DNA of 42,735 nucleotides from Candidatus Saccharimonadota bacterium (GTDB lineage: Bacteria; Bacteroidota; Bacteroidia; B-17B0; Aurantibacillaceae), in assembly GCA_903970545.1 (NCBI GenBank), contig CAJCJB010000381.1, positions 1-42,735 of the forward strand. Reading direction: 5' to 3'. Below are positions 15,962 through 25,106 of the stretch, piece after piece. The notes beneath the pieces were generated by a model. That model ran no database searches. It was not told the DNA's origin and saw only the letters and a program-made list of their open reading frames with translations. A program made the translations under genes and the position numbers. The number at the start of each line of letters is the position of its first letter. Within the stretch, counting starts at the first letter, position 1.

Positions 15962-16029
15962 TTTGTTTTTGGTATTACTGATAACAATCGTATAATTATT
16001 TTAATGTTTAATCACCAAATTGAATATCT

Positions 16030-17370
16030 GTGTTTAAAAAAATATTAATTGCCAATCGCGGAGAAATTGCACTGCGTGTTTTGCGTACCTGCCGAGAAAT
16101 GGGTATAAAAACAGTAGCTGTTTATTCTACTGCCGATAAAGATTCTTTGCATGTTAAGTTTGCCGATGAGGCTGTTTGCATTGGCCCGCCACCCAGCAAA
16201 GATTCTTATTTAAGCATGTCGAGCATTATTGCTGCTGCTGAGATTACTAATGCAGATGCCATACACCCGGGTTATGGTTTCTTATCAGAGAATGCAAAGT
16301 TTTCTGAAATATGTCGCCAGAACAACATTAAGTTTATTGGTGCATCACCCGAAATGATTAATGCTATGGGCGACAAAAGCAACGCCAAAGCTACCATGAT
16401 AAAAAATGGCGTGCCTTGTGTTCCGGGTTCTGATGGATTGTTGGAAAGTGCTGAGCAGGGGAAGGAATTAGCTAAAGACATTAAATATCCTGTAATTATT
16501 AAAGCTACTGCCGGTGGTGGTGGTAAAGGGATGCGCATTATTTGGAAAGAAGAAGATTTTCAGGCTGCTTGGGATAGCGCTACACATGAAGCTTCTGCAG
16601 CATTTGGTAACGGTGCCATGTATATGGAAAAATATATTGAAGAACCACGTCATATAGAAATACAAATTGTGGGCGACCAATATGGAAAAGCCTGCCATTT
16701 AAGCGAGAGAGATTGTTCGGTGCAACGCCGCCATCAAAAACTGGTAGAAGAAACACCTTCTCCGTTTATGACCCCCGAATTGCGTGATGCTATGGGCGAT
16801 GCTGCTGTTAAAGCTGCCCTGTCTATAGGCTATGAAGGTGTAGGTACCATTGAATTTTTGGTTGATAAGCACCGCAACTTCTACTTCATGGAAATGAATA
16901 CTCGTATACAAGTTGAGCATCCTATTACCGAAGAAGTTATTGATTATGATTTAATTCGCGAGCAAATATTAGTAGCGGCTGGTGTTCCTATTTCGGGTAA
17001 AAATTATTATCCGCAATTGCATGCTATTGAGTGTCGTATTAATGCGGAAAATCCTTTTGATAATTTCAAACCATCTCCCGGAAGAATTACAACACTGCAT
17101 ACTCCAGGTGGACATGGAGTGCGTGTAGATAGTCATGTTTATAGTGGTTATTCAATCCCTCCAAATTACGACAGTATGATTGGTAAGCTGATTACCGTTG
17201 CACAAACCCGTGAAGAAGCTATAGCCAAAATGTATCGCGCGTTAAGTGAGTATGTAATAGAAGGAATTAAAACCACTATTCCTTTCCACATGAAGTTGAT
17301 GCAAAACGAAGACTTTAAGAAAGGAAATTATACCACTAAGTTTTTAGAGACTTGGGATTTTAAAGAATAA
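16030..17370 (+). CDS. accC: Acetyl-CoA carboxylase biotin carboxylase subunit
   Basis: A 446-residue ATP-grasp enzyme that carboxylates biotin on AccB. The GTG start gives [17 protein letters not shown], the universal N-terminus. Other motifs are [10 protein letters not shown], the ATP lid [12 protein letters not shown], the [16 protein letters not shown] segment and [16 protein letters not shown] in the active site. Full length. It is the last gene of the plsX-fabH-accB-accC set. The convergent acyltransferase gene ends 15 bp away, and no strong terminator is seen between them. Confidence 0.95.
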   Translation: MFKKILIANRGEIALRVLRTCREMGIKTVAVYSTADKDSLHVKFADEAVCIGPPPSKDSYLSMSSIIAAAEITNADAIHPGYGFLSENAKFSEICRQNNIKFIGASPEMINAMGDKSNAKATMIKNGVPCVPGSDGLLESAEQGKELAKDIKYPVIIKATAGGGGKGMRIIWKEEDFQAAWDSATHEASAAFGNGAMYMEKYIEEPRHIEIQIVGDQYGKACHLSERDCSVQRRHQKLVEETPSPFMTPELRDAMGDAAVKAALSIGYEGVGTIEFLVDKHRNFYFMEMNTRIQVEHPITEEVIDYDLIREQILVAAGVPISGKNYYPQLHAIECRINAENPFDNFKPSPGRITTLHTPGGHGVRVDSHVYSGYSIPPNYDSMIGKLITVAQTREEAIAKMYRALSEYVIEGIKTTIPFHMKLMQNEDFKKGNYTTKFLETWDFKE

Positions 17371-17385
17371 GCCAAAACTTATTTA

Positions 17386-18501
17386 TTACTTTTCTGCTTT
17401 TAAATATGGAAAGCGACTCTTTAAGTTATTGATGGGGTTTTCCATCAGTTTCCACGAAATGTGTGCCATAATAAATGTAATCATATATAGCACAATAAAG
17501 ATTATATATTTATTAGTAGTTGTATCCAGCCCAATTTTACCGGCTAAATAATTCCAAAATATACTCGGTACAAATAGGTGAAAAACATATAAACCATAGG
17601 AAATTTTACCGGAATAAACCACAAACTTATTTTCTAAAATATATTTGAGAAGCCCTGTAAATTTATTTTGAGAAGCATAGTTTATAACAATGACCGACAT
17701 AAGGGCAAAAATAACGTTATCTACAATTTCGTTTACCCACGCTATTTTATTAAAATAAGTTAGATAATGAAAAGAAAAATATAAAATTACACCTACATAA
17801 ACCCAGGTAATTTTAGTTAAAAAAGAAATTACATTTTTTCTATAAATATTCCAATAAGAAATCAATGCCCCAATACCTAAGGCATGCATACAGCTTAAAG
17901 TAAAATAAGAATTCGCCATCCATTTATCAGAATGGTAAGTAAACAAATAAATTTTGGTAAGTACTGAAATGCTGATTAAGCCTAGGATTATTTTCTCACT
18001 GTATTTAGTAGGAATTAAGATAACAAGCCATGGCCAAAACAAGTAAAATTGTTCCTCAACAGCTAAGGACCAAAAGTGATTAAACTCTCCTACATACACA
18101 TTGTGAATAGATTGGTATATGTTAGAAGTAAATGTAACCAGCCATGGAAAAATTTCGCGGGTATTTTTATAAGAAATTAAATAAAGAAGGAAAATGGTGG
18201 TAAAGTAAAGTGGAAATATTCTTAATACCCTTCTTATATAAAAAGATTTTATCAATGTGGTTTTAGGAATAGAAAACTCAACATATTTAATCTTATTTTT
18301 TAATAAGATATCTGTTATCAGATACCCACTTAAAACAAAAAACAAAGTAACACCATTACCAAAAGGAAAGCCCTGAACAATAGGTCGGTTAATTTGCCAT
18401 TGCAACCAATGCCCTATCATAACCGAAAGAATGGCAAAAAAACGCAGCCCATCTAGTTGAATGATATACGCGTTGTTGCTTTGCTTTTTTATCTCATCCA
18501 T
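17386..18501 (-). CDS. Acyltransferase-3 (OafA/YrhL-like) membrane protein
   Basis: A 371-residue integral membrane protein of the acyltransferase-3 family, with about ten hydrophobic segments. The N-terminus has the family signature LDGLRFFAILSVMIGHW with R20 and H31, then FFVLSGYLI; a conserved FNHFWSLAVEEQFYL stretch follows near residues 140-155. Such enzymes O-acetylate surface or extracellular sugars. It starts 3 bp after the stop of the GH5-like lipoprotein gene, so both are cotranscribed and may act on the same glycan. AT-rich compared with the accC block. Confidence 0.88.
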   Translation of the reverse strand: MDEIKKQSNNAYIIQLDGLRFFAILSVMIGHWLQWQINRPIVQGFPFGNGVTLFFVLSGYLITDILLKNKIKYVEFSIPKTTLIKSFYIRRVLRIFPLYFTTIFLLYLISYKNTREIFPWLVTFTSNIYQSIHNVYVGEFNHFWSLAVEEQFYLFWPWLVILIPTKYSEKIILGLISISVLTKIYLFTYHSDKWMANSYFTLSCMHALGIGALISYWNIYRKNVISFLTKITWVYVGVILYFSFHYLTYFNKIAWVNEIVDNVIFALMSVIVINYASQNKFTGLLKYILENKFVVYSGKISYGLYVFHLFVPSIFWNYLAGKIGLDTTTNKYIIFIVLYMITFIMAHISWKLMENPINNLKSRFPYLKAEK

Positions 18502-18504
18502 ACA

Positions 18505-19995
18505 CTAATTTTCTAGCCGCAATGGATATAATTTAATAGTGCCCAAATTATAAGTAGGTATTCCGTTTTCGGTAATAAGCGGTATTTTATCCCAATCAAA
18601 TTCCTGTCGGCAGCAACTCATTTCGGTTGCAGAAGTCATAGAATGATAAATCTTATAATTTCCGTAAATAATAAAAGAGCCATCTGCTTTTGAAAATGTT
18701 ATGTTTGAGTTTCCAAACCCCTGATCCCAACCCACAGCACCACCACCTTCAATAGGTTGACCACTATTTCCGTTTATCAATCTACCCTTAACGGCATATT
18801 GATTCAATCCATCGTAATTATAATAATTATCTCTACAATCGCATCCTTCAGTTTTTTGTTTGGTATCAAAGTTTTTAAATACGAATGCGGCAGATTTCAC
18901 TGTTCCGTTAATTATAAGATCTTTTTTAGAAGTGGCAGTAGTCCCTTTATTATTTACCAAGCCTAAAAAATTAGATTGAAACTGATACCATTGTGTATCC
19001 TTGTATTGCCACCAAGAGAAACCACTTGCACCACAATTTATGGCACGATGCAAAAACTTTAGTGCATACATTTTTTGCACATCATAACTGATAGAATCGT
19101 TATCAGCAGAAAAACCTGTTTCTCCAACAACCCAAGGAGTTTTTACATATTTACCGTACCAGTATATTTCATTTTCCACCTCTCCTTTATGAAACTCATA
19201 CGGATGGATAGAAAGAAAGTCTACATCCAATATATTGGGGTCCCATTCAAACATTTCCCGTGTGCCAGTTAAGCCAATAGTAAATAGTTGATTAGGCGCA
19301 TATATACGACTAAACTTTTTCCACCCCTTTACAATCGTAAATACATCTTCTTTTCTTCTCTCTGCGCGGTCAAAATACAAAGGTTCATTAAAAAAATCCC
19401 AGGCCAAAATCGCTTTTTCATCTTTAAACTGCTGCAAAAGTTTTGATACATAAGTATCTGTAAGGGCATTTATATCTGGTTCCTTTTTTGTCAAAACAAT
19501 GGACTTAAGGCCAACCTCATCCAACACTTTAAACATATCACCCAAAGCCTGAAAGTATTTTTCTAAAATCTCCCCTTCCAAAACAACCGTGGTATCTCTT
19601 CCAACATCAACAAATTTAGTAATGGCATTATGGTCTACTTTATATTCAGCTATTCCATATAATCTCACAGCATTAAAGCCAAGATCTTTTATCATTTGCA
19701 AATCAGCCTTTAGTCTTAGAAGAGCCGATTCTTTGGTATATATCAGTTTCTTATCGTCAAAACCTGTATTAGATGGCCTTATCCACATAGTATGGTTACC
19801 CATCATTAATTCTGTACCATAATTTAATATCATGGGATAAAAATCTTTGTCATCAAGTTTAAAGGTCTTTTCGTCCATATACACAAAACCGGGCTTGTGG
19901 GGAATCTCATGACGACACGAAGTGAAACCGCTAACCAGTAAGCAACTAAAAAAGGAGTAAATAAATAATTTACGAACTACATCTAAGAAACGCAT
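18505..19995 (-). CDS. GH5-like glycoside hydrolase lipoprotein
   Basis: A 496-residue lipoprotein: signal peptide with lipobox SGFTSC, Cys27. Residues about 40-345 are a TIM-barrel glycosidase of the cellulase / GH-A clan type, with RLYGIAEY at strand 2, AWDFFNEP giving the acid/base E204, SIHPYEFH, and WVVGETGFS giving the nucleophile E292, so both carboxylates are intact. Residues about 400-496 look like a carboxypeptidase-regulatory-like beta-sandwich (AVKGRLINGNSGQPIEG...KADGSFIIYG). The substrate is unknown; mannan or another beta-linked glycan is possible. It lies at the inner or outer membrane surface and is followed by the acyltransferase. Its own promoter faces away from the esterase gene. 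Confidence 0.75.
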   Translation of the reverse strand: MRFLDVVRKLFIYSFFSCLLVSGFTSCRHEIPHKPGFVYMDEKTFKLDDKDFYPMILNYGTELMMGNHTMWIRPSNTGFDDKKLIYTKESALLRLKADLQMIKDLGFNAVRLYGIAEYKVDHNAITKFVDVGRDTTVVLEGEILEKYFQALGDMFKVLDEVGLKSIVLTKKEPDINALTDTYVSKLLQQFKDEKAILAWDFFNEPLYFDRAERRKEDVFTIVKGWKKFSRIYAPNQLFTIGLTGTREMFEWDPNILDVDFLSIHPYEFHKGEVENEIYWYGKYVKTPWVVGETGFSADNDSISYDVQKMYALKFLHRAINCGASGFSWWQYKDTQWYQFQSNFLGLVNNKGTTATSKKDLIINGTVKSAAFVFKNFDTKQKTEGCDCRDNYYNYDGLNQYAVKGRLINGNSGQPIEGGGAVGWDQGFGNSNITFSKADGSFIIYGNYKIYHSMTSATEMSCCRQEFDWDKIPLITENGIPTYNLGTIKLYPLRLEN

Positions 19996-20012
19996 ATAAA
20001 TTTTTAAGTTGC

Positions 20013-20042
20013 CAAAAATAACAATTTATTGATAAGTGTCAA
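20013..20042 (-). promoter_or_regulatory. Promoter of the GH5-like / acyltransferase operon
   Basis: The minus strand reads TTGACA (20037-20042), a 16-nt spacer and TATTTTTG (20013-20020), which ends 17 bp before the ATG at 19995. It combines a good -33 TTG with a TAnnTTTG box. Confidence 0.6.
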
Positions 20043-20139
20043 GTCTTGAGATATGAGGAAGAAGTTAATATAACTATCTTTATCCGCTTAAAATCTAAAT
20101 ATTAATTTCAAGTCTGCTATTTCAACTATTACATAAACT

Positions 20140-20994
20140 ATGCGTTTAAAAGTAATTTATAATGTGTTTTTTATTAGCGTGCTAGCTTGTTTTTTCTTTA
20201 CCTGTACATCACATGTAGTTTCTAATACAGGTATATCGAACACCCCTTTGTCAAAGGATAGTGCCTACGACGTATTTTTAGTAGCAGGTCAGTCAAATAC
20301 CTATTGGGGTTTGGGTTATGATTCTACTAAAGATAAAGGAGCAGATGATATCTACCAGCTTGGCAGACTTGAACCAAACAATTTAAAAATAATAGCCGCC
20401 AAAGAACCCTTGCATCATTTTAACCCTAAACCGGATAGAGTAGGTTTTGCACTAACTTTTGCTAAACTATATCAAAACTATATACAACATGCGCACAATA
20501 TTTTAATTGTGCCCTGCGGTATGGATAATACAGGGTTTGATGGTGAAGGTTGGCATAAAAAGGATTTTTTATATGATGATGCCCTTAGTCGAATTAATTA
20601 TGTGTTTAAAAAATATCCTAAAAGCAAATTAGTAGCTATACTTTGGCATCAAGGAGAAAAGGATGTAAATTACAAAGGCTACCAAAAAGATTTAGATACG
20701 CTGATTGTACAGTTTCGAAGAGAGATAATAACTGCAAGCAACAATACCCCTTTTATTCTAGGTGGTATGGTACCCTATTGGACGGATCTAAAAGAGGTTC
20801 GAAAAAAACAACAGGCTATTATTAGTAATACTACCAACCGTTTACCCAACATAGGCTATGTTGACCCCTACCTACCTACTAGAATACAAAAACCAGACAA
20901 CACCCTTGATACCGTGCATTATAATGCCAACGGACAAAGAGAAATGGGTAAGCGCTATTTTGAAGTGTTTAAGAAAATGAGTGAACATAACTAG
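20140..20994 (+). CDS. Sialate O-acetylesterase-like (SASA/CE6-type) exported esterase
   Basis: A 284-residue SGNH-fold esterase. A signal sequence covers residues 1-22 (ACFFFTC; lipidation at Cys22 is possible but the lipobox is poor). The catalytic serine is S52 in VAGQSN, the WHQGEKD motif is near residue 170, and the Asp/His pair is D257 and H260 in DTVHYNANG. Enzymes of this kind remove O-acetyl groups from sialic acids or acetylated polysaccharides such as xylan. It sits opposite the acyltransferase operon and 31 bp before a GT2, so deacetylation of the locally made glycan is plausible. A TATCTTTA sequence at 20075-20082 is a weak promoter candidate. Confidence 0.8.
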   Translation: MRLKVIYNVFFISVLACFFFTCTSHVVSNTGISNTPLSKDSAYDVFLVAGQSNTYWGLGYDSTKDKGADDIYQLGRLEPNNLKIIAAKEPLHHFNPKPDRVGFALTFAKLYQNYIQHAHNILIVPCGMDNTGFDGEGWHKKDFLYDDALSRINYVFKKYPKSKLVAILWHQGEKDVNYKGYQKDLDTLIVQFRREIITASNNTPFILGGMVPYWTDLKEVRKKQQAIISNTTNRLPNIGYVDPYLPTRIQKPDNTLDTVHYNANGQREMGKRYFEVFKKMSEHN

Positions 20995-21025
20995 TATAAG
21001 TGATTATAGTATAAAAAAATTAAGT

Positions 21026-21763
21026 ATGCCTGCAAACGAAAAATTATCCATTATTATTCCTGCTTATAATGAAGCAAGAACTATTCACCTGATTTTAAAT
21101 AAAGTTTTAGACGTTACTCTCTTAAATAATATAGAAAAAGAAATCATTATTGTAAACGATTTTTCTACCGATACTACAAAAGAAGTTATTGAACAATATA
21201 TAACCCAACACCCAAGTAGCAATTTTCAACTTTTTAATCAGGAATTTAATCAGGGCAAAGGTGCTGCTTTACATAAAGGTATATCCATGGCTACTGGCAA
21301 TTACCTTATTATTCAGGATGCTGATTTGGAATATGACCCTAATGAATACAACGTTTTATTACGTCCTATGGTAGAGGGGCATGCCGATGTGGTTTATGGT
21401 TCAAGGTTTATGGGAGGAAAGCCGCACCGTATTCTTTTCTTTTGGCATAGCATAGGCAATAAATTTCTAACCTTTTTATCTAATATGCTTTCCAATCTTA
21501 ACTTAACAGATATGGAAACCTGCTATAAACTTTTTAGAACAGAAATCATTCAGAAAATATTTTTGAAAGAAAAAAGATTTGGATTTGAGCCAGAAGTAAC
21601 TTCAAAAGTAGCACGTATATCCAATATAAGAATTTATGAAGTAGGTATTTCTTACTATGGCCGTACGTATGAAGAGGGTAAGAAAATAGGTATGAAAGAT
21701 GCCATACGCGCTTTGTATTGTATGATAAAATATAGTTTCTTCGACCGTAAGCTTTATAAATAA
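21026..21763 (+). CDS. Family 2 glycosyltransferase (polyprenyl-phosphate sugar type)
   Basis: I choose the ATG at 21026 (245 residues, [17 protein letters not shown]). The frame also opens at a GTG at 20981, overlapping the esterase gene, but the extra residues do not look like a GT2. It has the GT-A core: [25 protein letters not shown], the metal-binding DADLEYDP and GSRF. The closest type is dolichyl/undecaprenyl-phosphate mannosyl- or glucosyltransferase (DPM1-like), lacking C-terminal membrane segments. It would make a lipid-linked sugar donor, which fits with the GT-C-like protein encoded at 25107, a family that uses such donors. Confidence 0.85.
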   Translation: MPANEKLSIIIPAYNEARTIHLILNKVLDVTLLNNIEKEIIIVNDFSTDTTKEVIEQYITQHPSSNFQLFNQEFNQGKGAALHKGISMATGNYLIIQDADLEYDPNEYNVLLRPMVEGHADVVYGSRFMGGKPHRILFFWHSIGNKFLTFLSNMLSNLNLTDMETCYKLFRTEIIQKIFLKEKRFGFEPEVTSKVARISNIRIYEVGISYYGRTYEEGKKIGMKDAIRALYCMIKYSFFDRKLYK

Positions 21764-21805
21764 CAAGCCTTATTCAACTACTATTGTTCTAAACCCGAGA
21801 AAATT

Positions 21806-21885
21806 ATAGCTATGTTCAGATAAAAATATCTAATTTGAAAAAGACATAGCTATATTTAAATAAAGGTATCTATTTCTAAAAAACA
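21806..21885. repeat. Imperfect 40-bp tandem duplication
   Basis: Two copies begin ATAGCTAT at 21806 and 21846, a period of exactly 40, and share the layout ATAGCTAT...ATAAA..TATCTA...AAA. They lie between the convergent GT2 and AlgX-like genes where a terminator would be expected, yet no GC stem is present. Function unknown. Confidence 0.5.
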
Positions 21886-21920
21886 TAATAATAACTAAAT
21901 AAAACAGAGGTAAACCTGCC

Positions 21921-23585
21921 TTACTTAGCCAGTATTAATTTAAACTTTTCGTTCTTACCTAAAGTATTACCATTTGCAAAAATCTGTTGCGTTTTTTCAT
22001 CTATACTTAAATACTTTCCATTGGCAGCTTTAAGTGTAATAAAATTATTAGCTAGTTTTTCCATTGTAAAAGTTTCCCATTCTGCTATCGCAACAGATGA
22101 GTTGGTTAGCACATTTGTACCAGCTAAGTTTGCAGATAAGAATTTAAGTTTATAAGAATATATAGCTACTTGACTATTTTCTAAATCTAAGAGTGAAAAA
22201 GTTTCCCAACCGGAGGATTGATCTCTGTTTGCCATAACAAGTCCTTCTTCCGAACCACCCGCACATAAATATTTATTATTAGATGCCTGCAATTGAATAA
22301 TTTTTTTATTTCTATATATGTTTTTTGCTTCATTTTTGATAGTATCAATAGGTGTATTCTTATTCCATTTAGGGTTACGCTTAATAAAATCTAAAATCCC
22401 ATTCAAAATTCCTTTATCAGATGCGTGGTCGAAATAAAAATCGGTCACGCCATAAGGAAAAATATGCATGGTTCCTATATTACCAAAAAGAATTACATAA
22501 TCTGCGCTTTGTAATTCATCTATTATGCTGACGTTTTTATTTAAATCAATAGTAGCAAAAATATCTGTAGGAATGGGTTGCCATTGTATAAAATGTAAAG
22601 GATATGCATAATCTGAGAAATAAAACCAAAATCTGGAATCTTCTGAGAAAATATTTTTTAATATTTGTAGGTTTTGTAAAGTCCAGAAAAAGCTGTCTCC
22701 TATAATAATAACCTTTGGTTTGTAATTTCTACTTGTTGATTGAACAAATTGGTATTTTGGGTAGACGTACTGTGGCTGACCAACATTGAAAAACAGATTT
22801 AAAGAAGTTTCAATATCTGCATCAGAATGACGCGCGGTATCAGAAAATTCGACACCTATTCTTTTAAATTTTGGAAATGACTTCTTCAATGATTTTTCCA
22901 TGTAACTTATCAAAGAGTCCTGCACAAAAGAAGCGGCGTATAGAGACCAATGAAATCCGGTCTTTGTAAACATGGGATATTGATACTCATTTCTTAGTTT
23001 ACTTATATATGGACAAAAATCAATAACAGGGATTCCTTCTTTGCGATACCCTTTAATAAAATCATCATAATTTGTAAATGATTTTTGTTTTCCCAAATAT
23101 TCAGCAGGAAGGTAATCGGGATAAATACCTTCTTTAGAAGGTGCTATAACCGTTAAAAAATGCCCTCCGTTTTTTTCTATGCTTTCCTTTAAAAACTTAA
23201 CTTTTTCAATAACCGCCTTGTTGTGTTCCTTTCCATTATAAATAATTCCTAATGTTTTTTCAACGGATGGAAAATTAAAAATGATTCCATTTTTTCCTCC
23301 AAGATTATCTGCTACACTTAAATCATTAAATAAAATATTATCTATACTGTTTCTGGTTTTTACAAAAAACCCTCTAAAACCAAAATTGTAGTTCTCATAA
23401 TTTTCAAAATGTTTTTGAAACTTTAAAGCATTTAATGAATCTACGGAAAAAGCAGGTATGGTTGGTTTTATAAAAGCGCCTGTTAATTTTGGTTCTTTAA
23501 GAAACCTTGTTAACTCCTGAAAAATTGGTAACCAAAGTAATGCAAAAAGAAAAACAAACAATACTATTTTCAGTTTATGCTGCAT
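21921..23585 (-). CDS. AlgX/AlgJ-like SGNH protein with C-terminal fascin-like beta-trefoil
   Basis: A 554-residue protein with an N-terminal signal-anchor (residues 5-22). Residues about 60-400 resemble the AlgX/AlgJ SGNH acetyltransferase domain: HFLTVIAPSKEGIYPDYLP, FTKTGFHWS (H212, W213) and the serine motif IIIGDSF (S298). The Asp that precedes the His by two in AlgX/AlgJ is G210 here. Residues 428-554 form three repeats of about 40 residues (NKYLCAGG...WETFSLLDL; LKFLSAN...WETFTMEKL; GKYLSID...EKFKLIL), the fascin-type beta-trefoil often found in sugar- or protein-binding modules. It starts 4 bp after the AlgI-type MBOAT gene, its usual partner, and would receive acetyl groups for periplasmic polysaccharide O-acetylation. 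Confidence 0.8.
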   Translation of the reverse strand: MQHKLKIVLFVFLFALLWLPIFQELTRFLKEPKLTGAFIKPTIPAFSVDSLNALKFQKHFENYENYNFGFRGFFVKTRNSIDNILFNDLSVADNLGGKNGIIFNFPSVEKTLGIIYNGKEHNKAVIEKVKFLKESIEKNGGHFLTVIAPSKEGIYPDYLPAEYLGKQKSFTNYDDFIKGYRKEGIPVIDFCPYISKLRNEYQYPMFTKTGFHWSLYAASFVQDSLISYMEKSLKKSFPKFKRIGVEFSDTARHSDADIETSLNLFFNVGQPQYVYPKYQFVQSTSRNYKPKVIIIGDSFFWTLQNLQILKNIFSEDSRFWFYFSDYAYPLHFIQWQPIPTDIFATIDLNKNVSIIDELQSADYVILFGNIGTMHIFPYGVTDFYFDHASDKGILNGILDFIKRNPKWNKNTPIDTIKNEAKNIYRNKKIIQLQASNNKYLCAGGSEEGLVMANRDQSSGWETFSLLDLENSQVAIYSYKLKFLSANLAGTNVLTNSSVAIAEWETFTMEKLANNFITLKAANGKYLSIDEKTQQIFANGNTLGKNEKFKLILAK

Positions 23586-23589
23586 TTAT

Positions 23590-25011
23590 TTAAAACCTAA
23601 AATATATAAAGGGATTAAAATCACTACAGGTTATTTCTCCAATGCAAAGGGTCATACATAAAATAATTAACAATACTCTAAAAGCAGTACGCCCAAAGCT
23701 TATATTTTGCAAACCCGCACTAATTTCTGTTTTCTTTGCTTTATATATTATAGGAATAAAAGATAAGATTGTTGCCAGTATGATTATAAATACTAAATGA
23801 GTAGAAAAATAATGCTCTTCTTTTGAAGAAAAGGAAAACATCTTTCTTAAAAAGCATATTGCCTGATTCATATTTTTGGCACGAAATAACACCCAGCCTA
23901 TTACAACAATAAAAAAAGTAAACAGAACTCTAAAGAAAACACCAATTTTTGATGTGATTTTAAGAAGGAATAAGCGCTCGATGGCAAGAAAAAAACCATG
24001 ATAAGCTCCCCATGCAATAAAAGTCCATTCGGCACCATGCCATAAACCAGAGATTAAAAACACCACCCATAAATTAAAATATAAACGTGCGCCAGATACT
24101 TTATTTCCTCCTAAGGGTATGTATAAATAATCGCGCATCCACCTGCTTAAAGAAATATGCCACCTGCGCCAAAAGTCGGTAATGCTTTGAGCTATATAAG
24201 GATTATTAAAATTTTCAGGAAATGTAAAGCCCATCATTTTGGCAAGCCCGATTGCCATATCTGAATAACCTGAAAAATCAAAATATATTTGAAAGGTATA
24301 GGTAATTGCCCCCATCCACGAAAGAACAAAATCTAATTCATCTGCTTGTAAAGTAAATATCCTGTCGGCTTCTTTACCTAAAACATTCGCAATTAACACT
24401 TTCTTAGCCAAACCAATCGCAAATCGCAAAAAACCAAGTAATACTTCATCCACATTAAACCTTTTATCTCTCCCTTCAATTTGGTCAGAAATTTCGTTAT
24501 ACCTGATAATGGGACCCGCAATAAGTTGAGGAAATAATAATATATAAAGGGCATAATCTGATATTTTCTTCATGGGGGGTTTTACTCCTCTGTACACATC
24601 TATTATAAAACTTAATTGATGAAAAGTAAAAAACGAAATTCCTATAGGCAGGGCAATCTGTAAAAGTTCTATTGGTTTTATTCCAAAAGAACCCAACATG
24701 GCATTTGTATTATCTACAAAAAAGTTAGCGTATTTAAAATATAAAAGAAAGGCTAAGTTAATAATTACAGAAAAAACCATCAAACGTTTTTGTAAGCGGT
24801 TTTCTTTTAAACCAACAATAATGTGCGCTATGCAAAAATTAAAAATAATTGTCTCTAATAATGCAAATACAAATTGTGGTGCCCCCCATGCATAAAAAAA
24901 GATGCTTGCAAAAACAATGAAATAATTCTTCAGGAATACTGGTATCAGAAAATAAGCAGTAAAAAATAAAGGCAGAAAATATATTAGAAAAAAGGTGCTG
25001 CTAAAAAGCAT
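23590..25011 (-). CDS. AlgI-type MBOAT O-acyltransferase
   Basis: A 473-residue multi-pass membrane protein of the MBOAT family. It has all the AlgI landmarks: FFYAWG, LYFKYANFF, LPIGISFFTFHQLSFIIDVYRG, FPQLIAGPI, DFSGYSDMAIG, the FWRRWHISLSRWMRDYLYIPLGG block (H285) and the catalytic H325 in SGLWHGAEWTF. It passes acetyl groups from cytoplasmic acetyl-CoA across the membrane to an AlgX/AlgJ-type protein, here encoded directly downstream. Alginate itself is not implied; the same pair acetylates many polysaccharides. The 95-bp gap upstream has no strong promoter box, so it is probably transcribed with the membrane protein gene before it. Confidence 0.92.
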   Translation of the reverse strand: MLFSSTFFLIYFLPLFFTAYFLIPVFLKNYFIVFASIFFYAWGAPQFVFALLETIIFNFCIAHIIVGLKENRLQKRLMVFSVIINLAFLLYFKYANFFVDNTNAMLGSFGIKPIELLQIALPIGISFFTFHQLSFIIDVYRGVKPPMKKISDYALYILLFPQLIAGPIIRYNEISDQIEGRDKRFNVDEVLLGFLRFAIGLAKKVLIANVLGKEADRIFTLQADELDFVLSWMGAITYTFQIYFDFSGYSDMAIGLAKMMGFTFPENFNNPYIAQSITDFWRRWHISLSRWMRDYLYIPLGGNKVSGARLYFNLWVVFLISGLWHGAEWTFIAWGAYHGFFLAIERLFLLKITSKIGVFFRVLFTFFIVVIGWVLFRAKNMNQAICFLRKMFSFSSKEEHYFSTHLVFIIILATILSFIPIIYKAKKTEISAGLQNISFGRTAFRVLLIILCMTLCIGEITCSDFNPFIYFRF

Positions 25012-25106
25012 ATTTATTCAATCTTATCTGTAGTAAATACCAATTTAAATTTCTAATTATTACTCATAGTGTTTTCAAAAATTAGTTTGCCTTTTGTTTA
25101 ACTATT

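Noticed and set aside
20981-21025. GTG start of the GT2 overlapping the esterase gene
   Set aside because: The 15 added residues do not resemble GT2 N-termini, while the ATG at 21026 places the IIPAYNEA strand at the usual distance.
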